Shown one piece after another: positions 1 to 9,268 of a DNA stretch of 64,000 bases. Positions within the stretch are counted from its first letter, which is position 1. Each line of letters starts with the position of its first letter. The DNA comes from Paenibacillus jilunlii. Lineage in GTDB: Bacteria > Bacillota > Bacilli > Paenibacillales > Paenibacillaceae. The translations under genes were made by a program, and so were the position numbers. The notes under the pieces are model-generated. The model did no database searches and was not told the origin of the DNA. It saw only the letters and a program-made list of their open reading frames with translations. The stretch lies in contig NZ_FNGM01000001.1 in assembly GCF_900102965.1 (NCBI RefSeq), positions 788,294 through 852,293 on the forward strand, written 5' to 3'.

Positions 1-1
1 A

Positions 2-1636
2 GAGGTTGCACGGTACCGCGAATTTTTTGCCGGAGTGATGAATGGCTTCAAGCTGACGCAGCCCGGCGGCGGAGAAGGGGAGCTGTTCAAGGTGAACGCG
101 CTGGCCTGGTGGTATACCCATAATATGCTCGTTCACTATTCTGTGCCTCATGGTCTGGAACAGTACGGCGGTGCTGCATGGGGAACCCGCGACGTCTGTC
201 AGGGTCCTGTGGAATATTTCCTGGCCACCCACAAATATGAGCAGGTGCGGGAAATCCTGCTGACGGTATTTGCCCATCAGTATGAGGATGACGGCAGCTG
301 GCCGCAATGGTTCATGTTCGACAAGTATACGCATGTCCAGCAGGAGGAGAGCCACGGGGATATCATCGTTTGGCCGCTGAAAGTGTTGGGCGATTATCTG
401 CGGGCCACACAAGATTACGCCGTTCTGGATGTGCAGCTTCCGTATACCCGCAGGCACAGTTTCGATTTTACGGAACAAACTGCTTCGCTGCGTGAACATG
501 CGCTCAAAGAGCTGAATTATATCAAAACTAACTTCCTGCATGATACCTATCTGTCCTCCTACGGCGACGGGGACTGGGACGATACGCTGCAGCCGGCCAA
601 TGCCCAGCTTAAGCAATACATGGTCAGCAGCTGGACGGTGGCCTTGACGTATCAGACCGTGCTTGGGCTGTCAAACGTTCTTCAGAATGTGGACGCTGCA
701 TGGTCTGGAGAACTGCGTCAACTGGCGGAAGGCATCAAGGGAGACTTCAACCGTTATATGCTGGGTACCGATGTGATTCCCGGCTTCCTGTACTTCGAAG
801 ATCCGGCCGATGCCAAGCTGCTGCTGCATCCTGAAGATAAGGAGACCGGCATCCAGTACCGTCTGCTGCCCATGACCCGCAGCATGATTGGCGAGCTGCT
901 GACTCCGGAGCAGATGGAAGAGCACTATAAGCTGATCCAGGAGCAGTTCCTCTGTCCGGACGGAGTGCGTCTGATGAATCATCCGGCACAGTATGCCGGA
1001 GGTGTCAGCCTGCACTTCAAACGTGCGGAGCAGGCGGCGAATTTCGGCCGCGAGATTGGTCTGCAATATGTGCATGCCCATATCCGCTTTGTAGAGGCGA
1101 TGGCCAAGATCGGCAAACGGGATCAGGTATGGAAAGGGCTGGCCGTCATTAACCCGATCGGCATCCGTGATGCGGTGCCGAATGCGGAGCTGCGGCAGAG
1201 CAATGCTTATTTCAGCAGCTCGGACGGTAAATTCGCCAACCGGTATGAGGCGCAGGAGCGCTTTGCCGAGCTGCGTGACGGTTCCGTTCCGGTCAAAGGC
1301 GGCTGGAGAATTTATTCCAGCGGTCCGGGGATTTACATGAACCAGCTGATCGCAAATGTACTGGGCATCCGCGAAGACAGCGGGGATCTAATCATCGATC
1401 CGGTATTGCCGGACGAACTGGACGGTACCCGTCTGGACTTCGATTACGCCGGGGCACCAACGGCATTTGTCTACCATTGCTCCCAAGGCGGACTCCGATC
1501 CGTCAAGGTGAACGGCCAGGAGGTTCAGGCAGAACGGCTGAACAATCCGTACCGCTTGGGCGGACTGCGGATCAAGCGGGCTGACTTTGACCGTCTGCGC
1601 AGCACAGAAGACACGGTTGTAGACATTTATATGTAA
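2..1636 (+). CDS. GH94 glycoside phosphorylase, 3' part (1,2-beta-oligoglucan phosphorylase-like)
   Basis: The reading frame is already open at base 2 and has no convincing start inside the window, so this is the C-terminal half (about 544 residues) of a longer protein. The motif GDGDWDDTLQPA (about 563-595) matches the GH94 region that carries the general-acid Asp. The preceding AWGTRDVCQGP and GSWPQWFMFD stretches are typical of the (alpha/alpha)6 barrel. Enzymes of this family reversibly phosphorolyse beta-glucosides. The closest recalled relatives are 1,2-beta-oligoglucan phosphorylases of about 1,100 residues, which would fit a cytoplasmic role in beta-1,2-glucan use. Linkage specificity is an inference. 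A strong terminator follows directly, so this is the last gene of its unit. Confidence 0.8.
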   Translation, partial: EVARYREFFAGVMNGFKLTQPGGGEGELFKVNALAWWYTHNMLVHYSVPHGLEQYGGAAWGTRDVCQGPVEYFLATHKYEQVREILLTVFAHQYEDDGSWPQWFMFDKYTHVQQEESHGDIIVWPLKVLGDYLRATQDYAVLDVQLPYTRRHSFDFTEQTASLREHALKELNYIKTNFLHDTYLSSYGDGDWDDTLQPANAQLKQYMVSSWTVALTYQTVLGLSNVLQNVDAAWSGELRQLAEGIKGDFNRYMLGTDVIPGFLYFEDPADAKLLLHPEDKETGIQYRLLPMTRSMIGELLTPEQMEEHYKLIQEQFLCPDGVRLMNHPAQYAGGVSLHFKRAEQAANFGREIGLQYVHAHIRFVEAMAKIGKRDQVWKGLAVINPIGIRDAVPNAELRQSNAYFSSSDGKFANRYEAQERFAELRDGSVPVKGGWRIYSSGPGIYMNQLIANVLGIREDSGDLIIDPVLPDELDGTRLDFDYAGAPTAFVYHCSQGGLRSVKVNGQEVQAERLNNPYRLGGLRIKRADFDRLRSTEDTVVDIYM

Positions 1637-1667
1637 GCATAGATAAACCATAAGCAACACAATTACA

Positions 1668-1730
1668 AAAAAAGCGGTCAGTGATGCGGGCATCCCATAG
1701 GATGCCAGGCGCTCACTGGCCGCTTTTTAT
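1668..1730. terminator. Bidirectional rho-independent terminator
   Basis: An A-run precedes and a T-run follows a stem AGCGGTCAGTGA / TCACTGGCCGCT, with a smaller nested GGCATCC/GGATGCC hairpin in the loop. It can end the GH94 gene on the plus strand and trpS on the minus strand. Confidence 0.85.
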
Positions 1731-1772
1731 TTTATTTTCTTCTTAAGAATAAGAGCTCCGGCAGAGTCAGCA

Positions 1773-2789
1773 TCAGAGGACACCTCTTTCCATTACAGAG
1801 TGGCTGAAATAATCGAGCTTCATCGCTTCACGGACTTCCTTCATCGTCTCTTTGGCGATCCCCTGGGCGCGCTGTGTTCCGGTAATCAGTATTTCGTTCA
1901 CCAGATGCGGCCGTACGGCATAATAGGCCCGGCGTTCCCGCATCGGTGAAATCAGCTGCTCCAATGCCATGGTGATCCGTTCCTTACAGGCTGAGCAGCC
2001 CATGGTTCCACGTTCACAGCCTTCGCGTATCTCTGGAAGGTGGTGCGGCTGGAAGGCGCTGTGATAAGCATATATAGGGCAAATCTCCGGGTGCCCCGGA
2101 TCATTTTTATGCACACGGGCGGGGTCGGTGACCGCTCTTTTTATTTTATAGGCGATATCCTCCGCAGTAGAGTCAAGCGCGATGGCATTGCCCAGACTTT
2201 TACTCATCTTTGCATTTCCATCTGTACCTGCAAGTCTTGGGGTATTGCTGATCATTGCCTGAGGCTCTACCAGTATAGGCTGGTACAGCTCGTTGAAACG
2301 GCGCACGATTCTGCGGGCCAGCTCCAGATGCGGCAGCTGATCCTCACCCACGGGAATAATCGTTGCCTTGCAGAAGGTGATGTCTGCCGCCTGGCTGACC
2401 GGATACCCCAGAAACCCGTAATACAGTTCGTCCAGTCCCCGTCCTTTGGCTTCTGCCTTAATGGTGGGGTTGTGGCGCAGCGAATTGACGGATACGAACA
2501 TCGAGAAATATATCGTCAGCTCAGCGATTTCGGGAATCATCGATTGAATAAAAATTGTGGACTTCTCGGGGTCAATCCCTGCGGATAAATAATCAAGGGT
2601 CATTTCGCGGATGTGGCTGCGGATCAGGTCCTGTTGTGCAAAGTGGGTCGTCAGCGCCTGGACATCAGCCAGGAATACAAACGATTCATACTGCTCCTGT
2701 AAAAGCACCCGGTTCTGCAGACTGCCGGCATAATGGCCAAGGTGGAGCTTTCCGGTCACCCGGTCTCCTGTCAATACACGTTCTGTCAT
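1773..2789 (-). CDS. trpS: Tryptophanyl-tRNA synthetase with Fe-S-type Cys4 motif
   Basis: Class I aminoacyl-tRNA synthetase that charges tRNA-Trp in the cytoplasm. The 338-residue protein has the HIGH-type motif HLGH at residues 16-19 and KMSKS at 194-198. Start chosen at ATG 2789 because GGAGGATG lies just upstream; the frame stays open further 5' but that stretch runs into the T-box leader. Four cysteines at about 237, 258, 265 and 268 give C-x20-C-x6-C-x2-C, close to the C-x22-C-x6-C-x2-C [4Fe-4S] motif described for Thermotoga maritima TrpRS. Cluster binding here is an inference. Expression is expected to follow uncharged tRNA-Trp through the upstream T-box. Confidence 0.95.
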   Translation of the reverse strand: MTERVLTGDRVTGKLHLGHYAGSLQNRVLLQEQYESFVFLADVQALTTHFAQQDLIRSHIREMTLDYLSAGIDPEKSTIFIQSMIPEIAELTIYFSMFVSVNSLRHNPTIKAEAKGRGLDELYYGFLGYPVSQAADITFCKATIIPVGEDQLPHLELARRIVRRFNELYQPILVEPQAMISNTPRLAGTDGNAKMSKSLGNAIALDSTAEDIAYKIKRAVTDPARVHKNDPGHPEICPIYAYHSAFQPHHLPEIREGCERGTMGCSACKERITMALEQLISPMRERRAYYAVRPHLVNEILITGTQRAQGIAKETMKEVREAMKLDYFSHSVMERGVL

Positions 2790-2884
2790 AAGTGAACATC
2801 CTCCTAAAATCGTTGTTAACATTCTTGAGAAGCTTGTGAAATTGAGCCGTGAACCGCCACCACCAGCCATCCTCCATGGCCATC

Positions 2885-3195
2885 ACCCCCTTAAAAACAA
2901 AATAACCCCGCCCGATAAGGACGAAGTTGTCGTTGTGCCACCTTAAATGACCGTTCAGCCGCACAAGGTGCAGACTTTCCAGTCTTCTCATTACGGTGCG
3001 GAGATGTTGTAACCCATCATCTCGAGACCGTTCCCGTGATAACGGCGGGATTCCCGGCATTTCCCTACTGCACCCTCCAGGGATGGTTCGGAAAAGCAAC
3101 TCCAAAGGCCATTCGAGCATATCCTGGACACCGGTTCACAGCTGGCCGCCGGCTCTCTGAAGTCCACGGGGAATATGTCTACTTACCCTTTTTCA
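2885..3195 (-). promoter_or_regulatory. T-box leader of trpS (Trp specifier)
   Basis: Reading the minus strand, Stem I contains the AGAGAGCCGG...AACCGG distal region (about 3155-3125) and a specifier region with UGG at 3111-3109 in CGAATGG. The T-box sequence AAGGTGGCACAACG lies at about 2944-2931. Its UGGC (2940-2937) complements an acceptor end GCCA, as expected for tRNA-Trp with discriminator G. The competing terminator is the stem CTTCGTCC/GGGCGGGG (2926-2906) followed by TTATTTTGTTTTT. Binding of uncharged tRNA-Trp should favour the antiterminator and trpS transcription. The T-box differs from the usual GGTGGNACCGCG, so the call rests on several elements together. Confidence 0.88.
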
Positions 3196-3252
3196 GTGTT
3201 GTTCTGCTATATGGGGAATATTACCTTATGAATCAGGGTCCGTCAAGCCGGG

Positions 3253-3292
3253 ATGGAAAAAGCCGAAGCTTCATTCGAAGCTCCGGCTGACA
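3253..3292 (-). terminator. Terminator after secreted DUF5050-like gene
   Basis: Minus-strand stem AGCCGGAGCTTC / GAAGCTTCGGCT with loop GAAT, followed by TTTTT. It lies just 3' of the secreted protein gene ending at 3317. Confidence 0.88.
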
Positions 3293-3316
3293 GAGTAGTG
3301 TGGTAGTTGGATGATT

Positions 3317-4624
3317 TTAGTTGTTGATAATGGTATAAATCTCAGTCACAGGTCCATCAGAGAGCTTCAGCTTCGTTTTGCCGTCGGCGCTCATCTTATA
3401 AAGGCACTTGTTATCCTCTTCGTTAAAATAGTAGATGCCATCTATATTATTATAGATTGCACTGTTATCCCAAGTTACACCGTTCAATTTGGTTACGGAT
3501 AAATCCGTATTTACCGCATAAACCCCGCCAGTTGCATAAAACACAATTTGTCCGGCGGCTGTGCCATTGTTGACATTGTATACGTCCGTCACATTACTCA
3601 GGGCAACGGGTTTTGTGCTGGTTACTTTATTATTGGCTATTGTACTGATATATCCCTTCCCATTGCTGCCGACGTAGGCCAGCTTGTTTCCGCCCATATC
3701 CGCAAGGCTGACAACCCCGTTTTGGCTAAGTTGAAACGATACGCCGTTTTTAGTCATGGCATAACCTTTGCTCTTGGAATAAACGTAATTATCATCATCG
3801 TCTACGGTGACACCTTTGTTATACACATAATAGTCATTGGACCAAGAACCTGACATTGTCGCGTTCACATCCAGCGGGTTTTTGGCATTGGCCGCTTTGG
3901 GATTTCCTCCATTTAACGGTAGGGTGTAAAGAACCATTGCATTGTATGAGTAATACGTTTCTGCCGGCTTGGTGTCGACCATTACAGAGATTCCGGAAGG
4001 ACCTGACCGGATAAAAGTAGAAGCTGGAATGGCACCTTGAGCAATAAATTGCACGTTTCCGCTGCCGTCCCGGGACTTCGAGGCTGCCCAGGTGTTCGTC
4101 CCGTTCTTCAACACATTATAGTAAATACGCCCATTCTTCACAGAGAAGCCCGGGAATTCCGTGTCTGCATTATTGGCGATTTGTTTGATTTGGCTGTCGT
4201 CTGCCGCATTAGCTAGCGAGCGGTAGATTACACCTTTATCGTCCATGAAGTAGATGAAGTCACCCACTATCTCATAAAAAATAATATTTTTATTGCCGGC
4301 AAAGCTGCTGATCAGCGCATCCGGCTCTGTCAGAGACACGCGCTGCAGCTTGGTTGAATCGTTATTATCAAAGAAATATAGATACTTGCTTGTTGCATCC
4401 GCATAAGACCCCTCGAATTTTTCGGCAATTTTCTGCGGAGTCCCGCCGGTGGTCGGTACACGGTATAAAACATCTTCCGAGTTGTAAAAAACATACCCAT
4501 TCCCGGCAGCAGCTGCCGAAGCTTGTGGAGTCATCTTTCCTGACCCTAGAACACCGCCGCCAATCAATACACCTGCAAGCAGCGTAAGCCCTATTCTTGT
4601 GATTAACCTTTGAATCTTCTTCAT
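3317..4624 (-). CDS. Secreted DUF5050-like repeat protein
   Basis: A 435-residue protein starting MKKIQRLI with an N-terminal signal peptide (hydrophobic stretch about 10-28, Ala-rich cleavage region near 38). The mature part has repeated Y-x-Y/F plus L-Y-R/K units (for example GYVFYNSEDVLYRV and IYYFNEEDNKCLYKM), typical of DUF5050-type beta-propeller or beta-repeat proteins. Such proteins are exported and often annotated as surface or stress proteins; no enzyme motif is visible. Start ATG 4624 has GAGGAG upstream. It stands alone between a terminator and a divergent stretch. Function unknown. Confidence 0.75.
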   Translation of the reverse strand: MKKIQRLITRIGLTLLAGVLIGGGVLGSGKMTPQASAAAAGNGYVFYNSEDVLYRVPTTGGTPQKIAEKFEGSYADATSKYLYFFDNNDSTKLQRVSLTEPDALISSFAGNKNIIFYEIVGDFIYFMDDKGVIYRSLANAADDSQIKQIANNADTEFPGFSVKNGRIYYNVLKNGTNTWAASKSRDGSGNVQFIAQGAIPASTFIRSGPSGISVMVDTKPAETYYSYNAMVLYTLPLNGGNPKAANAKNPLDVNATMSGSWSNDYYVYNKGVTVDDDDNYVYSKSKGYAMTKNGVSFQLSQNGVVSLADMGGNKLAYVGSNGKGYISTIANNKVTSTKPVALSNVTDVYNVNNGTAAGQIVFYATGGVYAVNTDLSVTKLNGVTWDNSAIYNNIDGIYYFNEEDNKCLYKMSADGKTKLKLSDGPVTEIYTIINN

Positions 4625-4795
4625 TTGACGACTCCTCTATAGATGATATGGTGGAACTAAAACAATACCTAATAAAGATATCGGATTTGGGAGTGGAAAA
4701 TATATGAAGCGGAAGAACCATTATTTGACGCTAAAATCAATGGACTTGAGCATTTAGAAAGAGCCGAAAGGCATGCATAATTATGCAAATACCAA

Positions 4796-4838
4796 AAAAG
4801 CCCCAAAAGCCGTGAATCACGGCCCAAGGGGCAATTCA
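4796..4838 (-). terminator. Terminator after aldo/keto reductase
   Basis: Minus-strand hairpin with GCCCC/GGGGC outer arms and GCCGTGA/TCACGGC inner arms, followed by TTTTTT. It lies just downstream of the reductase stop codon. Confidence 0.85.
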
Positions 4839-4846
4839 TTATCAGG

Positions 4847-5782
4847 TTAACTTTTAAAAATCAGATCAATCTGATCAATCTCAGCGGAACTAAGCTGGAC
4901 TTCCAATGCCTTAAGATTGGCGACGATCTGCTCCGGTTTTTTGGCTCCGGGAATGAGTGCGTCAATGGCATCCCTGGTGAGATACCAGGCGAGCACCAGA
5001 TCGGTGATTTGTGTGTTCCTGGCATTGGCAATTTCGCGCAGCCGGTCAATTTTTTCTATATTACGGATGTAGGCTTCGCCTGTAAATAGAGGATTCTTCG
5101 CCCGTCCATCGTGGAAAGTGGAATGCTTGTCATATTTCCCGCTCAAAAGTCCGGAGGCTAGAGGAAAGTAGGGAATGAAAGAAATTCCATGCTCGCTGGC
5201 GTAAGGAAGCAGGTCCTGCTCCGCTTGGCGTTTCAACAGATTGTATTCAGACTGAATGACATCGACGTATCCGTCTTTATTCGCTTCCCGCAGCTGCGCG
5301 GGAGAGAAGTTCGATACACCGATGGCCCGGATTTTACCGGCATCCTTCAGGCGCTGCAGGGCACCTACAGCCTCGTCTTTAGGAGTCGTTTCGTCCGGGA
5401 AGTGGATATAATACAAGTCGATATAATCGGTTTGCAGGCGTTTCAGACTGGCATCCACAGAAGCTTCAAGAAAAGAAGGGCTGTTATCGAACACGGTTTT
5501 ACTGTTTTCAAAACGGTGTGCACCTTTGGTGGCGATGATTACTTCACTGCGGTTTCCGACTTCTTTAAGCACTTCACCGATCAGCTGCTCGGAGCGCTCC
5601 GGTCCGTAAATGAAGGCTGTATCCAGAAAATTGATGCCATGCTCCAAAGCGGTACGCACGACCTGTTTGCCCGTTTCGTCATTCAAATTCGGGAACAGAT
5701 TATGCCCGCCGACCGCATTGGCGCCGAGTCCGATATGAGTAACCATAAGATCAGTGCGGCCCAGCCGTTTTTTTTCGACCAT
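4847..5782 (-). CDS. Aldo/keto reductase, IolS-like (AKR11 group)
   Basis: A 311-residue NADPH-dependent oxidoreductase of the TIM-barrel aldo/keto reductase family. The catalytic tetrad is visible as Asp54 and Tyr59 (FLDTAFIYG), Lys86 (IATKGAH) and His127 (YYIHFPDE). The N-terminal [12 protein letters not shown] and the EYNLL region closely resemble Bacillus subtilis IolS. The substrate is not predictable and no inositol genes are nearby. Start placed at ATG 5782 because AAGGAG sits 12 bases upstream; the earlier ATG at 5794 directly abuts that site. It is a single-gene unit with direct repeats across its promoter region. Confidence 0.88.
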   Translation of the reverse strand: MVEKKRLGRTDLMVTHIGLGANAVGGHNLFPNLNDETGKQVVRTALEHGINFLDTAFIYGPERSEQLIGEVLKEVGNRSEVIIATKGAHRFENSKTVFDNSPSFLEASVDASLKRLQTDYIDLYYIHFPDETTPKDEAVGALQRLKDAGKIRAIGVSNFSPAQLREANKDGYVDVIQSEYNLLKRQAEQDLLPYASEHGISFIPYFPLASGLLSGKYDKHSTFHDGRAKNPLFTGEAYIRNIEKIDRLREIANARNTQITDLVLAWYLTRDAIDALIPGAKKPEQIVANLKALEVQLSSAEIDQIDLIFKS

Positions 5783-5816
5783 GAATTGCTTCATCTCCTT
5801 TTTAGATAGTTACTTA

Positions 5817-5846
5817 TATAGTATAACCTATTTCTATAGTATAACC
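5817..5846 (-). promoter_or_regulatory. Direct repeats in promoter of aldo/keto reductase
   Basis: Two exact copies of TATAGTATAACC (5817-5828 and 5835-5846), 18 bp start to start, i.e. GGTTATACTATA on the coding strand, each containing a TATACT -10-like hexamer. The placement suggests tandem operator half-sites for a repressor acting at this promoter. The regulator is not identified. Confidence 0.45.
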
Positions 5847-5935
5847 AATTCAGGATTAAGGCCTGGCAAGAACCGGAAGGTAATCGCTGCAGTTTGTCGA
5901 ATACTATTTCATGAAAAAAAGAAACGAGGATGGCG

Positions 5936-7066
5936 ATGGAAATTCGAAAACAAATGATCAAAGTATTGTTTACCGTAGCGGCGTTGTATTCCCTTTTTAC
6001 CTTCAATTTGTATGCGGCATCTCCAACTGCCGGTTCATTAGGTTCGTCTTACGGGGGTGAGTGGGTGGACAAAGCATTTGTTGAGTCCGAGGATCTCGAC
6101 GGTACGCTCGATCTTACCTTTGACAAGAATACGGGCAAGGCTGCTTTGGAGTATTCAGTCTGGGATGACTTTGAAAACTACAGCTTTCAATCGGTGGGGC
6201 CTATTACAGTGGAAGAACAGAAACCCGTGAAATTCAAGTATACATATCTGGACTATAGCGGCCATGATGAAAATCCAAAGACCGCTCATGGCGAGGGGAT
6301 CATCGAATTCAAATCCGGCACAATCAATCTTCGAATGGGAGTGCTTCCCTCCGAAATGAACAAGATTTTTGCTCAGCAGCGGATTTTTATCCGTGATCCT
6401 TACGGGAACCGGGTTCACGAGCCTGAGGATGCCTTAGCTGTTGTATCCCAATACTGCAAATGCAAAGAATCCAATCTGGTGCAATTCGATTTCCCCGCTG
6501 CAGACAATGAAAGCCAAAAAAGTTGGATTGTTTATGTGAGTATACATGTAAGGGGGATCTTTTTGACCGAATATAAGGTGAATTTGCACACCTATAAGGT
6601 AACAGAAATCAAGGATTCATGGTCGGAGGCCTATCATTTTGCCGACAAAATGGAAGTGTCAAAAATTACGGCATCCTCCACCTTGCCTAAATCGAAGGCG
6701 GGCTCCTATACTGCAAGTCAAATCATTGACGGCGATACGGCCACTTGCTGGTGCGAAGGGGTGAAGGGGAGCGGAATCGGACAAAGCTTTACCGTTAGCT
6801 TCCCCAAAAAGACTAAAGTCGGCAGCTTAAAAGTTTTGCCGGGGTATGGTAAGTCTGTATCCGCCTACCTCGAAAACAACAGTGTGCGCAAAGCAAAATT
6901 AACCTTCTCTGATGGAAGCTCCTTCATTGCTGATTTTACGAAGGAAACTGCATTAGAGCTGCCAAAAGTTAAAGCAACAACCAGCATTACGTTCACTATA
7001 TTAGAAGTTACTCCAGGCTCTAAGTATAGCGACACTTGTGTCTCGGAATTTGCCGTCTCACCTTAA
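5936..7066 (+). CDS. Secreted protein with C-terminal discoidin/NADase-type glycan-binding-like domain
   Basis: About 376 residues. The N-terminal signal peptide MEIRKQMIKVLFTVAALY ends near an Ala-Ala-Ser site. The middle is a beta-rich domain of unknown type. From about residue 245, ASSTLPKSKAGSYTASQIIDGDTATCWCEG followed by VGSLKVLPGYGKS resembles the F5/8-like NADase-type glycan-binding domain. Such domains commonly mediate carbohydrate or surface attachment. Start taken at ATG 5936, with GAGG six bases upstream, rather than ATG 5930. No operon partner is evident. A GC hairpin without a T-run follows at 7073-7095. Confidence 0.7.
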   Translation: MEIRKQMIKVLFTVAALYSLFTFNLYAASPTAGSLGSSYGGEWVDKAFVESEDLDGTLDLTFDKNTGKAALEYSVWDDFENYSFQSVGPITVEEQKPVKFKYTYLDYSGHDENPKTAHGEGIIEFKSGTINLRMGVLPSEMNKIFAQQRIFIRDPYGNRVHEPEDALAVVSQYCKCKESNLVQFDFPAADNESQKSWIVYVSIHVRGIFLTEYKVNLHTYKVTEIKDSWSEAYHFADKMEVSKITASSTLPKSKAGSYTASQIIDGDTATCWCEGVKGSGIGQSFTVSFPKKTKVGSLKVLPGYGKSVSAYLENNSVRKAKLTFSDGSSFIADFTKETALELPKVKATTSITFTILEVTPGSKYSDTCVSEFAVSP

Positions 7067-7178
7067 CAACAAGAAGCTCTCCCGGGTGAGGGAGAGCAGA
7101 GATCAAATTTACTAATAAACTTAGCTTAATTGTAAGCCAAGAATCGGTCCATTATACTAAAGAGCCCTATCAACCTGC

Positions 7179-8231
7179 TCAGCCAATCGTCTTGACGATT
7201 GTTCCTTCATTGTCAGTGATATGCGTAGGGACGATCCGTACTGCGAGCTCCGGCCAGCCGGGAAGTGAATACAATCCCGCTGACGGCCGGAAAATTTCTG
7301 AAAGTGCTGTCCCGGCAGCCTCATCCAGCTTAAGGATGATCAGTTCTCCGCGGATTTCGAAGCCGGGAGTGTCGCCAGTCTCAAAGCTGACGGAGATCTC
7401 TGGACCGGCCAAGGTTAGAGTGCGCCCCTTAAGCAGTCTGCCCCGCAGCAGTTTTCCGGCGATTTCGGCTTGCTTGGCTCCCAGCTGCAAGGTATGGACA
7501 GAACCGTCTGCCGGGTTCTCCCAAGCTAACTGGTCCACATACAAGGCCCCCGTGTTGGAACCTTCGCTCTCACTGCCCAGCCGTACAGCCTCAGCGATTG
7601 CCGGCAGTTTCAGCAGGGAATCCCGCTGCAGATCGGTCATATAGAGCGGCAGATGTTCCGTCATTTCTGCCAGAACGCCAAGGGTGTTCCAGACCTGCAT
7701 AGCCAGCAGTTCGTCGTTAGTAATGCCCACCAGTTGTATGAACTCTACCCGGCCGTTAGGAGTGCCTATTGCCGGCAGCAGCGGGTCTGCAATAAAAGCC
7801 AGCGCGGTCAGCAGCGTATCCGCTTCAAGGGCAATGGGGCCATTGGCATCCATGTAATCTCCGGAACGGAACACATTGCCGCTGTTAAACACATAACGGC
7901 CCAGGTTCTGCAGCAGATTCAGCGCCCAGGCTGGAGGCTCAGTCTCGGTAGCGGGCTTGAACAGCCGGAAGGTCAGCTCAAAGCCGTAGCCGCTGTGCTC
8001 AGGATCTTCCGACTCTTTTTCATAGAGCTCCGAGAATCCATAGGTAACAAAATGCCAATGCGGAAGGGGTTCCCGTACTTCATATACGCTGATTCCATTC
8101 AGCGGATCGGGTCCACCAAGCATGTAGGGTATAGCGGTTCCGTAATGCTTCTGCTCCTGTTCTCCATAGAGCAGCTCCAGGGCTTCATCTATGGCCGCCC
8201 AGCCGTCTGCATTCAATTCTTCTTCGCTCAT
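7179..8231 (-). CDS. Suppressor-of-fused (SUFU) domain protein
   Basis: A 350-residue cytosolic protein with no signal peptide. The first 200 residues carry the SUFU hallmarks: GGPDPLNGISVYE, HWHFVTYGFSELYEKESEDPEHSGYGFELTFR split over residues about 38-95, and PLYMTDLQRDSLL further on. Bacterial SUFU proteins belong to the immunity-protein superfamilies described in polymorphic toxin systems, and many occur as orphans. The C-terminal about 130 residues are less recognisable. Start ATG 8231 has GGGAGG upstream. The neighbours are another unrecognised protein (8516, divergent) and an SMI1/KNR4 protein (10577); no toxin gene is seen nearby. Confidence 0.85.
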   Translation of the reverse strand: MSEEELNADGWAAIDEALELLYGEQEQKHYGTAIPYMLGGPDPLNGISVYEVREPLPHWHFVTYGFSELYEKESEDPEHSGYGFELTFRLFKPATETEPPAWALNLLQNLGRYVFNSGNVFRSGDYMDANGPIALEADTLLTALAFIADPLLPAIGTPNGRVEFIQLVGITNDELLAMQVWNTLGVLAEMTEHLPLYMTDLQRDSLLKLPAIAEAVRLGSESEGSNTGALYVDQLAWENPADGSVHTLQLGAKQAEIAGKLLRGRLLKGRTLTLAGPEISVSFETGDTPGFEIRGELIILKLDEAAGTALSEIFRPSAGLYSLPGWPELAVRIVPTHITDNEGTIVKTIG

Positions 8232-8515
8232 ATGATTTCCCTCCCAGAATGTGGTCGGGAACTAGTTTATCATGTTAGATTCGCAGACTCAAATGGATGG
8301 GCCCAGCGCATTACCCCGCTCCAGTCTTTGGAAGCACAATCAGCGGCCTTACCCTTCCAAGGATGGGCAAAAGCTGGCGGTTGCGACCCATTGATTAGGC
8401 ATAGACAGGAAGTGCTTAGTGTATGACTTGTATAATCGCGAGCTAAGATCAGCAAGTTCAATTATAGCAATCGTATATGATTAGGAAACGTAACTATGAA
8501 CGGGGAGAAGATATA

Positions 8516-9196
8516 ATGAAGCCTTGGACACTTATGAAGCTGCCTGAACCGGAAACTCTGCGCAGACAGATGATTCTGCTGGCGGTGCTGGATATTATTT
8601 GCTGCGGGGAGGAGTGGCTGCGCGTGCATCGTTACGACCCTGACTTTCGGCCGGGGGTGCAGCTTGGCATTGTCGAGAATGGAGCTGGAGATCATCTCTA
8701 CGTGCTGTTTACGGCGGATGGCTGCGTGCTGAAAGGTTTTGACCATGAATCTCCACTCAGTCCGCACGCGCGGGATGAATATGAGGTTTGGCCTGGGATG
8801 TATGAGGGATTGCCAGACAATCTGCAATCAGTTCTGCACAGCAGCGGTGATACACTTGAAGCAGAGGAAGTAACCTTTTGTCTGTGGCAGGAGAACGGGA
8901 AGCCGGTATGGATGTGCGGGGAATGGGGAGAACTGGACAATAAGGAAGCGGAGAGCGGGGGAACTGATTTCCTGCTGGGCTACCTTAATGAGACGCCAGA
9001 AGACTACATAGAATGGGCGAATGACTATTTCAGCGGGCTTCAGCCATTGCCGCTTGAGCCTGTCCGTCATTTGTTTAACGGTGGTCCGGTGACAGAGGGC
9101 CTGATTGCAGCAATAAATCCGGTGCGCGATGAGCTGCAGGCTTTTAACGAGCTGGGGAAGCTATTAGAGCTTCTAAATCAAAATACACAAATTTAA
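8516..9196 (+). CDS. Hypothetical cytosolic protein (226 aa)
   Basis: Starts MKPWTLMKLPEPETL; ATG 8516 is preceded by GGGGAG at 8502-8507, so it is preferred to the upstream in-frame ATG 8477. The protein is acidic and Trp-rich (WLRVHRYDP, VWPGMYEGLP, WMCGEWGEL, YIEWANDYF), with no signal peptide or membrane segment. No family was recognised. Size, composition and position between a SUFU and an SMI1/KNR4 gene make an immunity-like or orphan accessory role possible, but this is only context. Confidence 0.7.
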   Translation: MKPWTLMKLPEPETLRRQMILLAVLDIICCGEEWLRVHRYDPDFRPGVQLGIVENGAGDHLYVLFTADGCVLKGFDHESPLSPHARDEYEVWPGMYEGLPDNLQSVLHSSGDTLEAEEVTFCLWQENGKPVWMCGEWGELDNKEAESGGTDFLLGYLNETPEDYIEWANDYFSGLQPLPLEPVRHLFNGGPVTEGLIAAINPVRDELQAFNELGKLLELLNQNTQI

Positions 9197-9268
9197 AGAA
9201 ATAAAAGGTTGACAGCAGCTTACTTGCCATGTAACATATGAACAGTCGTCATGCGTACAATTACATAC

